18,655 nucleotides of DNA from CAZEAC01 sp964510065 (GCA_964510065.1 CAZEAC010000094.1:1-18655); one strand, 5' to 3'; positions 1 through 6,730 are shown, counted from the first letter of the stretch. Numbers and translations: made by a program. The notes: a model not told the origin generated them from the sequence alone.

Positions 1-400
1 ATCTTCCGGTATCTATCCTTTCAATGACTTAACTGTTACTTTTCGGTCAGGCTCCTGGGAAAAAGAGCCGAGGTTCCCCTGGGATTAGCTCGCTGATTGA
101 GGTTTGATATCTATATTCAGGAGCTTTCAAAGCATTTCAAGATTCACTCGTAATTGGATGCAATAGGATGCCCGGTTCCACGAAGCCCAATAATAAAAGG
201 GGGCTTAGAGGGCCAAGATACTCCACCCCGCCTCCGCGCGCATCGGGGGCTGCCGGGAGAGGTAAGCCTAAATTAGCCCGTGCCCAAAGGAGCCGAGGTG
301 GCTACGACGACGTCAGCGTTGGCTGAGGAAGTCGAGCTAGGAAATGCAAAAATTCCAGGCAGCTTTCCGCGGGACCTTCGACTAATAGATCGGAGACTCT
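1..400. other. Non-coding or unresolved left edge
   Basis: No recognisable gene is seen in the first 400 bases on either strand. One plus frame is open from base 2 to about 88 and could be the last codons of a gene cut by the window edge, but it is too short to judge. A minus-strand frame around 134-300 is open but has no recognisable motif. A small stem (AAGCCC at 183-188 pairing with GGGCTT at 201-206) and a 10-bp direct repeat GAGCCGAGGT (65-74 and 291-300) are visible; neither has an obvious role. Confidence 0.4.
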
Positions 401-640
401 ATGCACATCGTATACCTGCTTCGCCGCTGGAAAGCTGCCAATCGTGTTTACGTAAGCTTACGTGGAAACGTGAAGAAGCGCCGAGCGGAATACAACGCAG
501 GTTATTGCAGAACAACCTCCGAAAAACGCCCATGGGAGGTCGATGCCGTCGTCGATTTCAGCGATGATGAGGAAGCTCATGCATTGAAGCTTTGCTTCAA
601 TACCGGATCGGCCAAAGCATTCTCGAGGCGACACTTATAA
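401..640 (+). CDS. Degenerate GIY-YIG-domain protein (YhbQ-like), probably catalytically inactive
   Basis: The 79-residue product follows the small single-domain GIY-YIG family end to end: MHIVYLL at the start, a basic VKKRRAEYNAG helix, RPWE in the middle, FSDDEEA, and a C-terminal F-x-TGS-x-KAF-x-RRHL block. Full-length family members are about 80-100 residues, so it is not obviously truncated. Key residues are altered: the YIG triplet reads YVS (RVYVSL), and the metal-binding Glu that normally lies six residues before the conserved GS is Lys (A-L-K-L-C-F-N-T-GS). Active members are Mg-dependent nucleases; this copy lacks the expected catalytic Glu. GGAG lies five bases before the ATG. The stop codon is two bases from the convergent gene at 643-1410. 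It could be a decaying gene or a nuclease-dead DNA-binding protein. Fold assignment is by motif reading only. Confidence 0.6.
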   Translation: MHIVYLLRRWKAANRVYVSLRGNVKKRRAEYNAGYCRTTSEKRPWEVDAVVDFSDDEEAHALKLCFNTGSAKAFSRRHL

Positions 641-642
641 CG

Positions 643-1410
643 TTACCGTGGATCCGCTGCGTATCGATTTCTTACCAGACTCAATCTCTTTACAACTTCC
701 GGATTATTATCGAACGCCAACACATTATTAAAAAGCATTCCAATCGCAAGATAAGCCCAGAAGGTAATCCATGGAAAAAGTGGCAAAATAATAAATGATG
801 CCGAAATCAAGAGCAAAGAGACTCCCCAAGCTTCCAAATATTGGCGCGGAAATTTGAGAATAGTAACGGCAGCATCTTTTATTCTGAGTGCTCCCCAATA
901 ACTTCCTTTCAAAGAGACCTGCATAAACACTGCAGGCATTAGAAAAGTTGTAAGGAAAAACAACGAAGCGAGGATCAAAGACTCCTCATTGGAAAACCCG
1001 AGCCAGGGAAAATACAAGGCGTAGAACATTGGAAGTGAAGGAAGAAAAAGAGGGATGAAAAGATAGACCAGAGCAAAAAATGTGATTATCTCAAACATAT
1101 GTGCGCTGAGATCGTGGCGAATTGCGGCAAGTGTCCAGTAGAGAGTCATGAACGGAATGAAGTAACAGAAGATTACAGCTACCGCGCCCAATCCGGATCT
1201 AAAACATTTTTGCCATTCCTGCGGTAAGGAAATTTGAAGCACATCGCCGGAGTTCAAAAGATGCCGTAGTACCAGAATGAGATAGCCTAAAGCAATTACC
1301 CAGCCGAGATGAGGAAAAAGCAGCAATAAAATGCCGGCCCAATACCAGGCGCGTTTGAATACCGGTGATTCAAACATAAAATTTAATGCGGTTTTCCAAG
1401 CAAGCTGCAT
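643..1410 (-). CDS. DUF4013-like polytopic membrane protein
   Basis: A 255-residue, strongly hydrophobic protein with about six membrane segments (roughly residues 20-50, 72-95, 105-130, 140-165, 195-215 and 215-235). The N-terminal part matches the DUF4013 pattern: F-x-x-P-x-F amphipathic start, two hydrophobic helices with P-x-x-GWVIALGY, then a polar loop with PQEW before the next helix. DUF4013 proteins have no established biochemical function, and no catalytic motif is seen here. It is divergent from the small membrane protein starting at 1467, with 56 bases between, and tail-to-tail with the GIY-YIG-like ORF. No convincing Shine-Dalgarno sequence lies in front of the ATG. Confidence 0.65.
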   Translation of the reverse strand: MQLAWKTALNFMFESPVFKRAWYWAGILLLLFPHLGWVIALGYLILVLRHLLNSGDVLQISLPQEWQKCFRSGLGAVAVIFCYFIPFMTLYWTLAAIRHDLSAHMFEIITFFALVYLFIPLFLPSLPMFYALYFPWLGFSNEESLILASLFFLTTFLMPAVFMQVSLKGSYWGALRIKDAAVTILKFPRQYLEAWGVSLLLISASFIILPLFPWITFWAYLAIGMLFNNVLAFDNNPEVVKRLSLVRNRYAADPR

Positions 1411-1466
1411 GATGTTTGGCGGTTACTCTCTATTCGAGTTACAAACCTTAAGATATCATTCCAATA

Positions 1467-1913
1467 GTGCGTGACGACAGCAGAAAATTGGTGTTCCTAT
1501 TTCGAACAATAATGGTGTTCATCGCGATATTCCACCTCGCGATCGGCGGGAGCCTCATGCTCTCGGTGGATGCGCAGCGATTCTTCTCCGAGCTTTACGG
1601 AGCACACGTTCAATGGAGCGATGAAACAATTTATCTAATTCGTGTTCTGGGCTCGTTTGCCTTTGCACTCGGTATTTTGGCATGTTTCGCTGTCGTCGAT
1701 CCGATTGGAAATAGAGTCGTCGGCTGGGGATTTGTTGCCCTATTTTTGCTAAGAGATGTTCAACGCCATCTCTATTACAGCGAGCTGGAGCGGGGCTTCT
1801 TGCTGAGCCCAACAAAAAACTTATTAACTACGCTGTTTTTTTTGATTCAGGCAATGATTCTCATTGTGCTGTTAGTCAAACTGAAAAGGCGCCCGAATGC
1901 GGCTTCGAAATGA
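1467..1913 (+). CDS. Small four-helix membrane protein, unknown function
   Basis: A 148-residue protein starting with GTG; an in-frame ATG at 1512 would remove the first 15 residues and is the main alternative. Four hydrophobic segments are visible near residues 10-32, 56-76, 82-98 and 118-138, with a Lys/Arg-rich tail (KLKRRPNAASK) that would stay in the cytoplasm. A charged motif LRDVQRHLYYSELERG lies between helices 3 and 4. The overall plan resembles uncharacterised four-helix families of the DoxX/DUF4345 type, but no diagnostic motif allows a family name. It stands alone: the upstream neighbour is divergent, and the downstream gene begins 130 bases later. Confidence 0.6.
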   Translation: MRDDSRKLVFLFRTIMVFIAIFHLAIGGSLMLSVDAQRFFSELYGAHVQWSDETIYLIRVLGSFAFALGILACFAVVDPIGNRVVGWGFVALFLLRDVQRHLYYSELERGFLLSPTKNLLTTLFFLIQAMILIVLLVKLKRRPNAASK

Positions 1914-2043
1914 GCCTTGTGCCAATATAATCGTCCGAATTGTGTGAGAACCTCAGGACGCTTCAGAATTCCTCCAAAATTACGTGTATAAAGATAGAAT
2001 GAATCGACCGAGTCGGCTTCTTGCATAACTATATTGAAATGTT

Positions 2044-2874
2044 ATGCGGGCAGTACTTCCCAAGATTCAAAGCCGATTGAGCAGGAGCGCGCAGCGTGTG
2101 CCCGAGGCGGACTCAATTGAATCTAAGCTTATAACTGCTGATGGCTTCCCATTTCGCCCTAGGATCTATCATCTACCCGAGCTCAAAAAAGCACTTAATG
2201 ATTATTACGGTGTCTGGAGGCAATCTCTTTCAGAATCAGAACATGGTGCGTTTAGTTTTTGGTATGGAAGGGGCTTTAAGGAGCTTAACGCGCATCTTCG
2301 GCAGAGTGGGGGTGAGGTAAATACAACGCAGGAACAAAAAGAGATCGTAGGCTCGCTGGTCCGAGCTATAAAATCTGCCCCTCCGCCTCCGTTAGCGCTA
2401 AAGGAGGCTTTTCGAGGCGAAAGTCATGAGCACCTCACACTGGAGGAGGCTCAACAAAGATGTCGCATGCAGTACACTGCCAGTCTTTCAAAGAGCTTCT
2501 TGTCGGCAAGCATTTACGAAAACGAAGCATTCAATTTCGCTCGTGACTATCATGCCAGCGGTTTTACAGAGGGCGGACTCATGATCCCTTTGGGCGCCCT
2601 GCAGAAGCCCATCGACCAACAGATTATTTATCGCTACGTTCTCCCAAACGATCGTACAGGATTAGCTGCTGCATGGGTCGGACAGACCATCGGAGAGATG
2701 CTCTTCTTGCCCGACACTAAGGGTCGTTGGCTTCACGCGGAAAGGGTCGCATACGTCCCCGCCGACGACTTAGAAGAATCGTTGCGCGGCCGCATGTCAA
2801 ACGTGGAGTTAAGTGCAAACGCTGATTATCGCCTCTTTGTCACGATAGAGTTGATGCCAAACTTTAAACGCTAA
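2044..2874 (+). CDS. Putative ADP-ribosyltransferase-fold protein (R-S-E clade)
   Basis: This 276-residue protein shows the ordered signature of the arginine-type mono-ADP-ribosyltransferase fold. An N-terminal helical part has Y-x-x-G-x-x-x-LNAHLRQ (residues 74-87). Then comes F-R-G with the NAD-binding Arg at R124, a strand F-L-S-A-S at 152-156 in place of STS followed by A-x-x-F-A, and a late strand IGEMLFLPDTK at 216-226 in which E218 sits where the catalytic Glu of the ExE turn lies. The first position of the turn is Ile rather than Glu/Gln. There is no signal peptide or membrane segment, and no adjacent immunity or toxin partner is recognised. Family members modify proteins, or in some cases nucleic acids or small molecules, using NAD. 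The residue two before the catalytic Glu often decides arginine specificity, so the target is open. Motif-based call. Confidence 0.55.
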   Translation: MRAVLPKIQSRLSRSAQRVPEADSIESKLITADGFPFRPRIYHLPELKKALNDYYGVWRQSLSESEHGAFSFWYGRGFKELNAHLRQSGGEVNTTQEQKEIVGSLVRAIKSAPPPPLALKEAFRGESHEHLTLEEAQQRCRMQYTASLSKSFLSASIYENEAFNFARDYHASGFTEGGLMIPLGALQKPIDQQIIYRYVLPNDRTGLAAAWVGQTIGEMLFLPDTKGRWLHAERVAYVPADDLEESLRGRMSNVELSANADYRLFVTIELMPNFKR

Positions 2875-3020
2875 AACATTTCCGACATTAAAACGTTCTC
2901 AGGATTCTACTTCCCCAGACACCAAGAAAACTGCATGGAGCGTCAGTCGGAGCAGGGTGTTTTCGGGCGAGTTCGGAGCTCTGTGCTTTTTCGACAGGGA
3001 GTGTTCCACGTAAGTTGCAT

Positions 3021-3049
3021 TTGACTTCGTAACTTTGGTATATTATACT
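3021..3049 (+). promoter_or_regulatory. Sigma70-type promoter of the GbsR/MarR regulator operon
   Basis: TTGACT at 3021-3026 and TATACT at 3044-3049 are separated by 17 bases, a near-consensus housekeeping promoter. Transcription would start near 3056, about 25 bases before the ATG at 3082. The -10 box lies inside the left arm of the inverted repeat at 3044-3071. Confidence 0.7.
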
Positions 3050-3071
3050 TTCAATAACTACTGAAAGTATA
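3044..3071. promoter_or_regulatory. Perfect inverted repeat operator, 10-bp arms
   Basis: TATACTTTCA (3044-3053) and its exact reverse complement TGAAAGTATA (3062-3071) flank an 8-base spacer. The repeat covers the -10 box and the start of the transcript and ends ten bases before the regulator's ATG. It is ideally placed for dimeric repressor binding, so the downstream MarR/GbsR-type protein probably represses its own operon. The repressor assignment is inferred from position. Confidence 0.7.
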
Positions 3072-3081
3072 GAAATGATAT

Positions 3082-3597
3082 ATGAACCTTGAAGAAGCGA
3101 AAAACAAGTTCGTTCAAATCTGGGGAACGGTGGGCGTCGAATGGGGGATCAATCGAACAATGGCACAGGTGCATGCGCTGCTGCTTTCGAGCGAACAGGG
3201 GCTTTCGACGGAGGAGGTGATGGAGTCGCTATCAATCTCAAGGGGAAATGCAAACCAGAACTTGCGAGAGCTCGTCAATTGGGGCTTGCTCTACCGTCAG
3301 GCCAAGCCCGGCGATCGCAAAGAGTACTTCTCGGCCGAAAAGAATATATGGGAAGTTTCCCAGCGCATAGTCGCTGAGCGGCGGAAGCGCGAACTCGATC
3401 CATTAATGAAGATGCTCGAGCAATTGCAAAACGATATACATCCTACGCAGGCCCAGAGTAAAGACGGGCAGTCCTTTAAAAAGCTTCTGTCTGATATCCA
3501 CTCTCTCGGAAAGAAAAGTGGAGTCCTGCTTGATTTGGTTTTGAAGCTGGATCAATCAACGTTTTTTAAGCCATTGATGGCGTTTTTCAAGAAGTAG
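3082..3597 (+). CDS. GbsR/MarR-family winged-helix transcriptional regulator
   Basis: A 171-residue DNA-binding protein of the GbsR branch (COG1510) of the MarR superfamily. Residues 15-85 form the winged helix: GVEWGINRTMAQVHALL, then GLSTEEVMESLSISRGNANQNLREL as the helix-turn-helix, and a wing at KPGDRKEYFSAE. The rest is helical and probably provides dimerisation. GbsR proteins are repressors, in some cases of osmoprotectant or membrane-lipid functions; the ligand here is unknown. It is the first gene of an operon with the epimerase (7-base gap) and the DCC protein (2-base gap) and has its own strong promoter with a perfect palindrome, which suggests autoregulation of the three genes. No good Shine-Dalgarno is present before the ATG. 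Confidence 0.85.
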   Translation: MNLEEAKNKFVQIWGTVGVEWGINRTMAQVHALLLSSEQGLSTEEVMESLSISRGNANQNLRELVNWGLLYRQAKPGDRKEYFSAEKNIWEVSQRIVAERRKRELDPLMKMLEQLQNDIHPTQAQSKDGQSFKKLLSDIHSLGKKSGVLLDLVLKLDQSTFFKPLMAFFKK

Positions 3598-3604
3598 AAG
3601 TTGT

Positions 3605-4561
3605 ATGAAAATCGTAATACCTGGGGGCACAGGTCAAATCGGGAATATTCTTGCGCGGCACTTTCACAAGCAGGGACACGAGGTAGTCGTCCTCAGTCGA
3701 AAGCCACGGCCAACGCCATGGCGTAGCGTTGCTTGGGATGCGCAAACGCTAGGCAGTTGGAGTAATGAACTTGAAAATGCCGATGTTTTGATTAATCTTA
3801 CCGGGCGTATAGTCAATTGCAGATACAATTCTCGTAATCGCTGCGAAATCTGGTCATCCCGCGTCCGCTCGGTTCGAATTCTGGAGAATGCAATCAAGCA
3901 GCTTTGCTCTCCCCCAAAAGTCTGGCTGCAGGCAGGAACAGCTACTATTTACTCTCATCGCTTCGACGCGCCTAACGATGAGCAAGACGGAATTATCGGA
4001 GGAGCTGAAGCTAATTCTCCCGATACATGGCAATTCAGCATCGACGTTGCACGGTCCTGGGAGGGTGAGTTTGCTTTGGTTGAGGCACCCAAGACAAGGA
4101 AAGTGATTCTTCGTTCCGCGATGACTATGAGTCATGATCGGGGCGGCATCTTTGATTATCTGCTTTGGTTGGTGCGCGTCGGACTGGGCGGAACCGCAGG
4201 CTCGGGGCAGCAATATATTTCATGGGTACATTATCTTGATTTTATTAAGGCAATCGAGTTCTTGATTGCAAATGAGCAAGTGACTGGAGCGGTGAATATC
4301 ACTTCGCCCAATCCACTTCCGAATAGCGAATTCATGAAGTTGCTGCGCAAGGCGTGGGGTCAAAGGATCGGACTTCCTGCATATGTCTGGATGCTGGAAG
4401 TGGGAGCGATCTTACTTCGTACCGAGACAGAACTTGTGTTGAAGAGTCGGCGGGTCGTACCAAAACGGCTTCTCGACGCAGGATTTCAGTTTCAGTTTGG
4501 AAACTGGAGTGAAGCTTCAAGAGATCTCTGCGCGCGCTGGCGAGCTAATAGCGAGGAGTAG
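3605..4561 (+). CDS. TIGR01777-family epimerase (SDR39U1-like NAD(P)-binding protein)
   Basis: A 318-residue extended short-chain dehydrogenase/reductase-fold protein. The N-terminus MKIVIPGGTGQIGNILARHF carries the glycine-rich nucleotide-binding loop (G-G-T-G-Q-I-G at 7-13). It is followed by VLSRKP, the ADVLINLTGR segment and, near residue 117, AGTATIYS, all in the order seen in the TIGR01777 family. The C-terminus, LPAYVWMLEVGAILLRTETELVLKSRRVVPKRLLDAGF, is the DUF1731 domain that defines this family (split here only by description). The biochemical substrate of the family is unknown; annotations as cell-division inhibitor SulA are misleading. It is translationally close to the regulator upstream and the DCC protein downstream. 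Confidence 0.85.
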   Translation: MKIVIPGGTGQIGNILARHFHKQGHEVVVLSRKPRPTPWRSVAWDAQTLGSWSNELENADVLINLTGRIVNCRYNSRNRCEIWSSRVRSVRILENAIKQLCSPPKVWLQAGTATIYSHRFDAPNDEQDGIIGGAEANSPDTWQFSIDVARSWEGEFALVEAPKTRKVILRSAMTMSHDRGGIFDYLLWLVRVGLGGTAGSGQQYISWVHYLDFIKAIEFLIANEQVTGAVNITSPNPLPNSEFMKLLRKAWGQRIGLPAYVWMLEVGAILLRTETELVLKSRRVVPKRLLDAGFQFQFGNWSEASRDLCARWRANSEE

Positions 4562-4563
4562 CC

Positions 4564-4962
4564 ATGGAAACTCCGTCGGTTGGCAAAAACGGGTTGATTA
4601 TATTTGATGGTAGCTGTGGTGCCTGCTCGGTATTTGTAGGCGAGCACAAGGAATTCTTTAAACGATATGGATTTACGGTGGCAGCGTTGCAATCTGCCGG
4701 GATCGCACAATTGACAGGACGGGGAAGGGAAGAGCTAATGCGTTCGATCCATCTCTATACACCCGACGGTAAAATTTATAGTGAGGATGATTTTCTCATA
4801 AATATCGGATCGCGGATATGGTGGACGTGGGCCTTCGCGTGGATTGCATCATTGCATCCCTTTAGGACAGTTTTACGAATTGCGTATAGGTATATCGCTA
4901 CGCGCAGGAGAAGTATTTCAAGAATTTGTGGCCTGCAGTCCAAGGCGTACTTCCGCGAATAA
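4564..4962 (+). CDS. DCC-family (DUF393) thiol-disulfide oxidoreductase-like protein
   Basis: A 132-residue protein with the family hallmark near its start: LIIFDGSCGACSVFV, where the DxxC-x-x-C motif gives the DCC name. This is a predicted redox-active dithiol on a thioredoxin-like fold. Typical later features are present: ALQSAG after the second strand, a SIHLYTPDGKIY hairpin and a hydrophobic helix AFAWIASLHPFRTVLRIAYRYIA before an Arg-rich stretch. The start is well supported by GAGGAG at 4553-4558, ending five bases before the ATG. It sits two bases after the epimerase stop, so the genes are likely co-translated. DUF393 and TIGR01777 proteins co-occur widely, but their joint task is not established. 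Confidence 0.8.
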   Translation: METPSVGKNGLIIFDGSCGACSVFVGEHKEFFKRYGFTVAALQSAGIAQLTGRGREELMRSIHLYTPDGKIYSEDDFLINIGSRIWWTWAFAWIASLHPFRTVLRIAYRYIATRRRSISRICGLQSKAYFRE

Positions 4963-5063
4963 ATTCGATTAACCAATGTACGAGCGTTTCTTAAAATCAG
5001 GAAAATATTTGCTGCACACTCCTCTTTCTCTAACTGACTTGATGGCATACGATTCTATTCTAC

Positions 5064-5624
5064 ATGAAAGCGATTTTGATCACTTTGAGTATGCTTTGTT
5101 TGCCACTACTGTCATGTGCTGTGGCCGAGTCTCAAGCTGGCGCAGTAGACTTTGAGGAAGAGAATGGATTTATTTCCTTAAAAATCCCACTTCTTTCGCT
5201 TAAGGCAGTAGAAAGAAACAAAATCGAAGTTGTGGCGGAAGGGCGGCTTGGGCGCTCGGTACAGAGAATCAAATTCCAAATAGAGCCTAATATACTTGCG
5301 CCTAGAGATGGGGTAACTCGCACGGAAAGCTCCTGCACGATTTCGTTCGATGATGATCTTTTTAGAGCCTTTGCGGCACGGTTGAAAACATCGCTTTCCC
5401 CCACATCCCTGAGTCTACGTCCTCATACCTTTGACGCGCAAATCGTCGATGGAACATTAGCGAGCGTCAATAAGGAGCCTCTGAAATTGCTGCTTATAGA
5501 TTTAGTACACGATGATAAATATAGTGAATGGTATCTTTCCCTAGATGTGCAGAATCAGACGATCGCGCTATCTGAGAAAAACAACGAATACAGGGAGCCG
5601 TTTGTCACCACGTTCATAAAGTAG
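5064..5624 (+). CDS. Exported orphan protein, possible lipoprotein
   Basis: A 186-residue protein with an N-terminal secretion signal: MKAILITLSMLCLPLLSC, hydrophobic from residue 3. The Cys at residue 18 follows LLS, close to a lipobox, so it may be a lipoprotein; type I cleavage after AVA or AES is the alternative. The mature part has alternating beta-type stretches (FISLKIPLLSLKAV, KIEVVAEGRL, EWYLSLDVQNQTIALS) and no recognised family or catalytic motif. An acidic DDD lies near residue 96. There is no clear Shine-Dalgarno before the ATG at 5064, and an ATG at 5091 is a weaker alternative. It appears to be monocistronic, followed by two small hairpins. Confidence 0.6.
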   Translation: MKAILITLSMLCLPLLSCAVAESQAGAVDFEEENGFISLKIPLLSLKAVERNKIEVVAEGRLGRSVQRIKFQIEPNILAPRDGVTRTESSCTISFDDDLFRAFAARLKTSLSPTSLSLRPHTFDAQIVDGTLASVNKEPLKLLLIDLVHDDKYSEWYLSLDVQNQTIALSEKNNEYREPFVTTFIK

Positions 5625-5655
5625 CGATTTTAGTTCGCTATTTGGCTTTGCCAAA
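5622..5655 (+). terminator. Tandem small hairpins at the end of the exported-protein gene
   Basis: TAGCGA (5622-5627) pairs with TCGCTA (5635-5640), and directly after it TTTGGC (5641-5646) pairs with GCCAAA (5650-5655) across a three-base loop. They sit at and just past the stop codon at 5622-5624. They may act as a weak transcription terminator, but no long T-tract follows the stems. Confidence 0.3.
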
Positions 5656-5733
5656 CTTCTGCAAAGCAAATTCTTCGAGCACCATCGCGAATCCGCGCTC
5701 GAGCCATTCATTACCTATTGATGTGCTCTTTTA
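5638..5733 (-). pseudogene. Possible 3' remnant of a lost minus-strand gene
   Basis: Read on the minus strand, bases 5733 to 5638 are open for 29 codons before a TAG and give an orderly amphipathic peptide including NEWLERGFAMVLEEFALQKF followed by GKAK. There is a stop just upstream and no suitable start, so a complete gene is not possible. It reads like the tail of a former gene whose upstream part was replaced, but so short an open frame may be chance. Confidence 0.2.
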
Positions 5734-5751
5734 GGTAATCGTAGATATTTC

Positions 5752-5799
5752 TTTACATCCTATAAGATGTATGACAATATACGCCTTATAGGATGTAAA
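5752..5799. promoter_or_regulatory. Perfect 15-bp-arm inverted repeat in front of the XRE operon
   Basis: TTTACATCCTATAAG (5752-5766) is exactly complementary to CTTATAGGATGTAAA (5785-5799) across an 18-base spacer. The right arm ends at the base before the ATG at 5800 and contains the best ribosome-binding candidate (AGGA). The left arm contains TATAAG, a possible -10 box, and TTTACA, a possible -35 box. This placement fits an operator bound by the XRE protein that blocks its own promoter. As RNA the same arms would form a stem hiding the ribosome-binding site. Confidence 0.7.
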
Positions 5800-6174
5800 A
5801 TGAAAATTGCCAAACTCAGAAAAAAACAGCAGCTAACTCAAGCCGATCTTGCCAAGAGCTGTAAGACGTCTCAGCAGCAGATCGCAAAAATAGAGGGTGG
5901 AATAGTCGATCCACGATTATCAACGCTGATGACGATTGCTCACGCGCTCGGATGCGAATTGCCCGAGCTGCTGTATACCCGCAAGGAATTTTTGGCCGAG
6001 GTACATGCAGTTGTGAGAGCTGAACAGCTAGATGTACAGAAAGCTAAGCTAGTCCAAATTAACGCCCTTTGCGCGAGTAAAGGTGACATCCCGGCATTTC
6101 ACCCGTTCTGGGAAGAGATAGAAATCAAAAAGGGAGCTTTGCAATTTAAGGAGGAACAGAATGAAAAACGTTAA
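5800..6174 (+). CDS. XRE/HTH_3-family transcriptional regulator
   Basis: From the ATG at 5800 the product is 124 residues. Residues 1-60 are a classic lambda-repressor-like helix-turn-helix: MKIAKLRKKQQLTQADLAKS, then TSQQQIAKIEGGIVDPRLST, then a helix ending ALGCELPELL. The tail (about 65-124) is helical and charged with no recognised domain; AFHPFWEEIEI is its most distinctive stretch. An upstream ATG at 5767 would begin inside the palindrome spacer and translate its right arm, so it is unlikely. The gene overlaps the Lon-N gene by 14 bases, showing a two-gene operon. The layout, with an HTH protein first, a large operator and an overlapping partner, resembles toxin-antitoxin or restriction-controller units, but the partner is not a known toxin. 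Autorepression is inferred. Confidence 0.85.
   Translation: MKIAKLRKKQQLTQADLAKSCKTSQQQIAKIEGGIVDPRLSTLMTIAHALGCELPELLYTRKEFLAEVHAVVRAEQLDVQKAKLVQINALCASKGDIPAFHPFWEEIEIKKGALQFKEEQNEKR
6147..6154 (+). promoter_or_regulatory. Strong ribosome-binding site inside the XRE gene
   Basis: TAAGGAGG lies six bases before the ATG at 6161 and is the closest match to a consensus Shine-Dalgarno in this window. It fixes the start of the Lon-N protein and implies higher translation of the second gene than of the regulator. Confidence 0.8.
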
Positions 6175-6730
6175 GGTACTACCGGTAGTATTTATTCGAG
6201 AACTTGTGGTGTTTCCTGGAATGTCAGTTACGATGACAGTAGGGCGCGAAGCATCGCGCCTGGCTATCGTGGACTCTCAGAGAAAATTTGACGGCTCTAT
6301 TGTCACTATGACCCAACGACGTGCCGAAGACTCGGAGATCACGAGTCTCGATGCTGCTTATACTATTGGCACACTGTGCAAGATTGAAAAAGCAGTCGCT
6401 CTTACTGATGGTGGGATGCAAGTTCAGATCGAGGGGCTTGCGCGATTCGAAGGCCAAGAATTGCAGTTGCTTTCTGACGTTGCTCAAATTAAAGGCGAGA
6501 TCTTGCCGGATGCTGACGCAAATCTGAGCTGGGATGCAACCAAACCCTTTGAGGAGCTCTCAACGTATCAACCTTTCAATGCGGACAAGATCGCGTGGAT
6601 AGAACGAAACGATCCCGCAGAATTAAAAAGAGTGAACGAAAAAATTGCTCAGAGGCAGAAGATTCTCGTAGAACCCTCTGCGAAGAAGAGAATGCAATTG
6701 CTCAGAGATTTTGAGAAAGTTGAGAATTAG
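6161..6730 (+). CDS. Stand-alone Lon N-terminal (substrate-binding) domain protein
   Basis: A 189-residue protein that aligns by eye with the first part of Lon protease. It has LPVVFIRELVVFPGM followed by VGREAS (residues 7-33), the TMTQRRAED strand, YTIGTLCKIEKA, and GGMQVQIEGLARFE (near 87-100). The C-terminal part DPAELKRVNEKIAQRQKILV followed by KKRMQLL resembles the helix that follows the N-domain in Lon. The ATPase and Ser-Lys protease domains are absent. The gene stops cleanly with TAG, so this is a designed short form rather than a frameshifted lon. Such domains bind substrates and oligomerise. With the overlapping XRE gene it may recruit or protect the regulator from cellular Lon, but that is inference. 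Small LonN proteins are known in genomes; this pairing is not one I recognise. Confidence 0.8.
   Translation: MKNVKVLPVVFIRELVVFPGMSVTMTVGREASRLAIVDSQRKFDGSIVTMTQRRAEDSEITSLDAAYTIGTLCKIEKAVALTDGGMQVQIEGLARFEGQELQLLSDVAQIKGEILPDADANLSWDATKPFEELSTYQPFNADKIAWIERNDPAELKRVNEKIAQRQKILVEPSAKKRMQLLRDFEKVEN

Noticed and set aside
280..567. 95-codon plus-strand open frame
   Set aside because: It overlaps the GIY-YIG-like gene in another frame, starts without a ribosome-binding site and has composition unlike a real protein.
5767..5799. Upstream start for the XRE regulator
   Set aside because: It lies in the spacer of the inverted repeat with no ribosome-binding site; the HTH fold begins at 5800.
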